This document shows, piece after piece, positions 61,701-64,000 of a stretch of 64,000 bases of DNA. The translations under genes and the position numbers were made by a program. The stretch is from Halohasta litchfieldiae. Its GTDB lineage: Archaea; Halobacteriota; Halobacteria; Halobacteriales; Haloferacaceae. Location: contig NZ_CP024845.1 of assembly GCF_002788215.1 (NCBI RefSeq), forward strand, positions 1,860,001 through 1,924,000, read 5' to 3'. Within the stretch, counting starts at the first letter, position 1, and each line of letters opens with the position of its first letter. Under the pieces are notes generated by a model. The model saw only the letters and a list, made by a program, of their open reading frames with translations, was not told the DNA's origin and searched no databases.

Positions 61701-62081
61701 CTACTCCTCTATCGTTTTGAGGGTGCTGAGGTCCGCGTAGAGGACCTCGCCGTCGCGAACCACGTATCGCTTCGCCAGAACCGGGAACCGACACTTCGTG
61801 TACCCCGCGGTCTGGATGTCGAGTTCTTCACCGGATTCGAGATAGTTGGCCAGCTTTCGGAGGAATTCGTGAGTGACGAGACCACCTTCGTAGTCTGGAA
61901 GTCCATCCTCACGAGTTTCGTAGATCTCGAAGGCGTCGTAGCCCCAGATGATGAGCTCTCCTTCTTCGTCTACTTCCCAATTCAGGGTCCCGAAGCAATG
62001 TGCTTCGCAGAGCTGGCGGACTGCCTGTGCATCGGTTACGGTCGCGCCGGTCGACGCCGTCGCTGCTTGGAGTGTTGCCAT
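61701..62081 (-). CDS. Small haloarchaeal plasmid protein
   Basis: A 126-residue protein (MATLQAATASTGATVTDAQAVRQLCEAHCFGTLNWEVDEEGELIIWGYDAFEIYETREDGLPDYEGGLVTHEFLRKLANYLESGEELDIQTAGYTKCRFPVLAKRYVVRDGEVLYADLSTLKTIEE) with alternating strands and helices. The ATG at 62081 is chosen because upstream sequence is the cassette. Last gene of the plasmid-like block. Function unknown. Confidence 0.68.
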   Translation of the reverse strand: MATLQAATASTGATVTDAQAVRQLCEAHCFGTLNWEVDEEGELIIWGYDAFEIYETREDGLPDYEGGLVTHEFLRKLANYLESGEELDIQTAGYTKCRFPVLAKRYVVRDGEVLYADLSTLKTIEE

Positions 62082-62107
62082 TGTTAGTCCTCGAGGGCAC
62101 TTTCCTA

Positions 62108-62137
62108 CCCCCGCACCCCTTCGGGGGGAATAAAATC
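62108..62137 (-). promoter_or_regulatory. T-tract plus inverted-repeat cassette (126-aa gene)
   Basis: Minus-strand ATTTTATTCCCCCCGAAGGGGTGCGGGGG, about 50 bp before the ATG at 62081. The CCCCGAAGGGGTGCGGGGG part is nearly the same as at 56291-56320. Confidence 0.6.
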
Positions 62138-62424
62138 GACTGCGAAGCTCTGTTGAAATAGACCTTCCATGACAATCCGTTGAGACGGTGCTGAATAGAG
62201 CGCTCGTATCGGGAATGTCACACTTGTACTTTCCACATATTGTACTCCTTCCAGCACTGCGAGCGCTCTCTAGCTCTTTGCTTTCCTCGTTGCTGTCGAA
62301 GAGCAGCGAAGCGAACGTGGCACGTCCATCCCGTGAACGCGTCGGACTCACCATTTCTCCTGACGTTTCGATCCAGACAAAGCTCGTGTGCGATGCTGAC
62401 GGACTCGCTGTTGCGAGACCCGGC
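62138..62424. other. Intergenic region at the right edge of the plasmid-like block
   Basis: About 290 bp without an acceptable gene. Two TATA-like tracts (62224-62233, CATATTGTAC, and around 62261) are seen. CTCTGTTGAAATAG at 62147-62160 resembles the outer end of some haloarchaeal insertion sequences as I remember them, and could be a remnant; no second end is visible. Confidence 0.3.
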
Positions 62425-63675
62425 TCAGTTGGCCAGTGCCACTAGTGTCCCGCCGCTCTCTCTGTCGAGGGTGAAGTCCCAAAGGACCGGAACGTAGAGC
62501 CGTCCGCCCGCTGCGACCGCGTCGTAGCCGATGTTACCGGGTTGTTCGCGTTGCCAGCGGACCTCCCCGTTCCGGCGGTCGACGGCGAACGTGTTCGCCG
62601 GCTCATCAAGTCCCGGCTTCTCAGTAGTGACGATGACAGACCGTTCGGTCACGAGCGGGCGAGTCCGGAGGAAGACGCCCTCCTCGGAGGCAAGGGAGAC
62701 ACGCCAGCGCTCGGTGCCATCCGCGGTGTCGAGCGCCACCAGCGCCCCGTCATCGATCGGGAGGTAGAGCCGGTCCCCGTCGGTCGAGACGCCGGCTGTC
62801 GATCGTACGGGGGCCGTCCAGCGAACCTCCCCGGTCGCGGCCGACAGCGCGTGGAGCCGGTCGCCAGGGATGTATGCGTCGCCATCGACCACGGTTGGGG
62901 TGTCGAAGTCGGTCTCTCCGGGTGCGTACCGCCACTCCGTCAGCGGGTCCCCAACAGTGCCGGGCTGGATGGCGACGACGCTCCCAAGCACCCGTGTCGT
63001 GTAGAGGACGTAGCCGCTGCCAGCCGCGGGGGCGGCCGTCGAGAATCGGTCGTCGCCGGTGGTGTAGGTCCAGCCTTCTTGGCCGCGCGTGTCGAGCGCC
63101 AGCAGCGTCTCACCAGTAGAGGCGAATACCCGATCATCGCGGCCGAGGACTGCCTCGTTCACCGATCCGGAAGTTTCCCGACTCCACCGCGGACTCCCGT
63201 CGCGGGCGTCGAGCGCGTACACCCCATCTAGGCCGCCGACGTACACAGAGCCGCGGTGGACGACCGGGGGACACCCAGATGACCCGCCGCCTCCACCCGG
63301 CAGCGTCCGCCGCCAGCGTTCTTCGCCGCCCCCGTCGAGGGCGAGCACTGTGCCAGCTTCGCCCGACTCCGGGGCTGGCCCGGCGTGAACGAACACTCGA
63401 TCCTCGACCACGGCCGGGGAGGTCAGGCCACCCTCGAAGTTGACCGACCAGACCGGGTCGGGATCATCAACCCGGACCTCGGGGGCGAACCCCGCATGAC
63501 CGGGTGTGCGACCGAACTGCGCCCAGCCGCGTTCCTCACCGGGAATCGGGTCAGTTGTCGTCTCAGTAGTTCGGGGCCAGCCTCCGCCGAACCGCTCGGT
63601 TGAGCAGCCGGCGAGGGCGGCGCTACTGGCGGCCCCGATGGTCGCGAGTAGTCGGCGTCTCGTATGGAGGGTCAC
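62425..63675 (-). CDS. PQQ-like beta-propeller lipoprotein
   Basis: A 416-residue exported protein. The leader (MTLHTRRRLLATIGAASSAALAGCS) is a twin-arginine signal with a lipobox Cys. The rest is a series of propeller blades with the repeated pattern DAxDGSPRWS/TADGTERWR (VYALDARDGSPRW, LLALDTRGQEGW, HALSAATGEVRW, VALDTADGTERW, FAVDRRNGEVRW), as in PQQ-binding-type beta-propellers. Such haloarchaeal proteins are scaffolds rather than proven PQQ enzymes. The GTG at 63675 is fitted by a TATA-like ATTATTTT 27 bp upstream. It could be chromosomal again, marking the far side of the insertion. Confidence 0.88.
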   Translation of the reverse strand: MTLHTRRRLLATIGAASSAALAGCSTERFGGGWPRTTETTTDPIPGEERGWAQFGRTPGHAGFAPEVRVDDPDPVWSVNFEGGLTSPAVVEDRVFVHAGPAPESGEAGTVLALDGGGEERWRRTLPGGGGGSSGCPPVVHRGSVYVGGLDGVYALDARDGSPRWSRETSGSVNEAVLGRDDRVFASTGETLLALDTRGQEGWTYTTGDDRFSTAAPAAGSGYVLYTTRVLGSVVAIQPGTVGDPLTEWRYAPGETDFDTPTVVDGDAYIPGDRLHALSAATGEVRWTAPVRSTAGVSTDGDRLYLPIDDGALVALDTADGTERWRVSLASEEGVFLRTRPLVTERSVIVTTEKPGLDEPANTFAVDRRNGEVRWQREQPGNIGYDAVAAGGRLYVPVLWDFTLDRESGGTLVALAN

Positions 63676-63784
63676 TGTCACTACTGCTGTAGCCGAGAAA
63701 ATAATGCTGTCGACAAAGTCAGAGGATTCCAACAGAACCGATTGAGAGAGAGGCTAAATCGGTGCTGTTCGACCGAGCCTTTCC

Positions 63785-64000
63785 TCAGGATTCGGCCTTG
63801 GTGTTTGCTTTCTCCGAAGTACCTGGCCGAGTGAGCAGTCCTACTTGTTCCAGAAGCGTCGTGGCCTCAACGACTCGCTCTCGGTCGGGAGAGTCCAGTT
63901 GCTCGATATCGATGCTGTTGAGGTTGCTGAGTGCGCGATGCAGTCGGTATCCTGGTGTGTCTCGCGGGTCCATCATGTACGCCTCCGCCGACTTCTGGCG
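63785..64000 (-). CDS. Partial small protein at the window edge
   Basis: Frame of at least 63 codons with MMDPRDTPGYRLHRALSNLNSIDIEQLDSPDRERVVEATTLLEQVGLLTRPG, running off the right end in phase (RQKSAEAY precedes the first Met), so its true start may lie outside. Soluble, helical; family not recognised. Confidence 0.45.
   Translation of the reverse strand, partial: RQKSAEAYMMDPRDTPGYRLHRALSNLNSIDIEQLDSPDRERVVEATTLLEQVGLLTRPGTSEKANTKAES

Noticed and set aside
62188..62445. 85-codon frame antisense to the intergenic region at the right edge of the block
   Set aside because: No recognisable domain, and its composition is biased by the AT-rich tract. Not enough for a gene or a transposase fragment.

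Overview
The window is haloarchaeal (class Halobacteria). The proteins are strongly acidic, GC looks to be near 60% by eye, TATA-like boxes sit about 25-32 bp before start codons (mostly leaderless genes), and the gene set is diagnostic: D-family polymerase small subunit, thermosome, A-type ATP synthase, a bacteriorhodopsin-type pump, aRF1, MinD4, the CTP-type riboflavin kinase RbkR and an ISH6-type insertion sequence. From memory, the order atpD, DUF6276, prf1, minD4, argS, rbkR, ribB resembles Haloferax, so Haloferacales is the best guess. Genus cannot be settled from the sequence alone.

Bases 1-39,300 look like ordinary chromosome. They carry DNA polymerase D small subunit, leuS, an ornithine cyclodeaminase-type enzyme, a thermosome subunit, tRNA-Ser(GGA), ridA, ilvA, a gamma-glutamylcyclotransferase-like gene, a secreted protein next to a type IV pilin, a quinone-type methyltransferase and the ATP synthase operon atpHIKECFAB. 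The operon stops at atpB, and atpD lies 7.5 kb downstream. The interval holds a peptidyl-prolyl isomerase lipoprotein, a five-gene set that looks like a CDP-polyol or teichoic-acid-like polymer pathway (GT2 glycosyltransferase, TIM-barrel isomerase, TagF-like glycerophosphotransferase, glycerophosphodiesterase, and a LicC-like cytidylyltransferase fused to a NagD-like phosphatase), and a light-driven proton pump rhodopsin. After atpD come DUF6276, prf1, minD4, argS, rbkR-ribB and ilvE.

At 39,666-41,113 an ISH6-like element marks an abrupt change. From there to about 62.1 kb the content is plasmid-like: a two-gene unit of unknown function whose last gene is cut by the IS, a tyrosine recombinase, a parA operon with a palindromic candidate centromere, a family B DNA polymerase remnant lacking its catalytic core, and an orc1/cdc6 gene bordered by ORB-like repeats that form a convincing replication origin. 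A block of small regulators and plasmid genes follows: two-winged-helix regulators, PadR-like regulator, SWIM zinc finger, ArdC-like antirestriction protein, a TGT/DpdA-like TIM-barrel protein, an Mrr-type membrane endonuclease, an HTH/nucleotidyltransferase pair resembling AbiE-type toxin-antitoxin systems, and many short conserved haloarchaeal proteins.

Two repeated non-coding structures run through this block. One is a 41-42 bp dyad, TTAACCAAC-N23/24-GTTGGTTAA, present four times. The other is a T-tract followed by a GC-rich inverted repeat, found in front of at least nine minus-strand genes. The window ends with a PQQ-propeller lipoprotein and a partial gene. The most plausible undescribed systems are the CDP-polyol cluster, the DpdA-like gene in its anti-restriction setting, and the shared regulatory architecture of the plasmid block.
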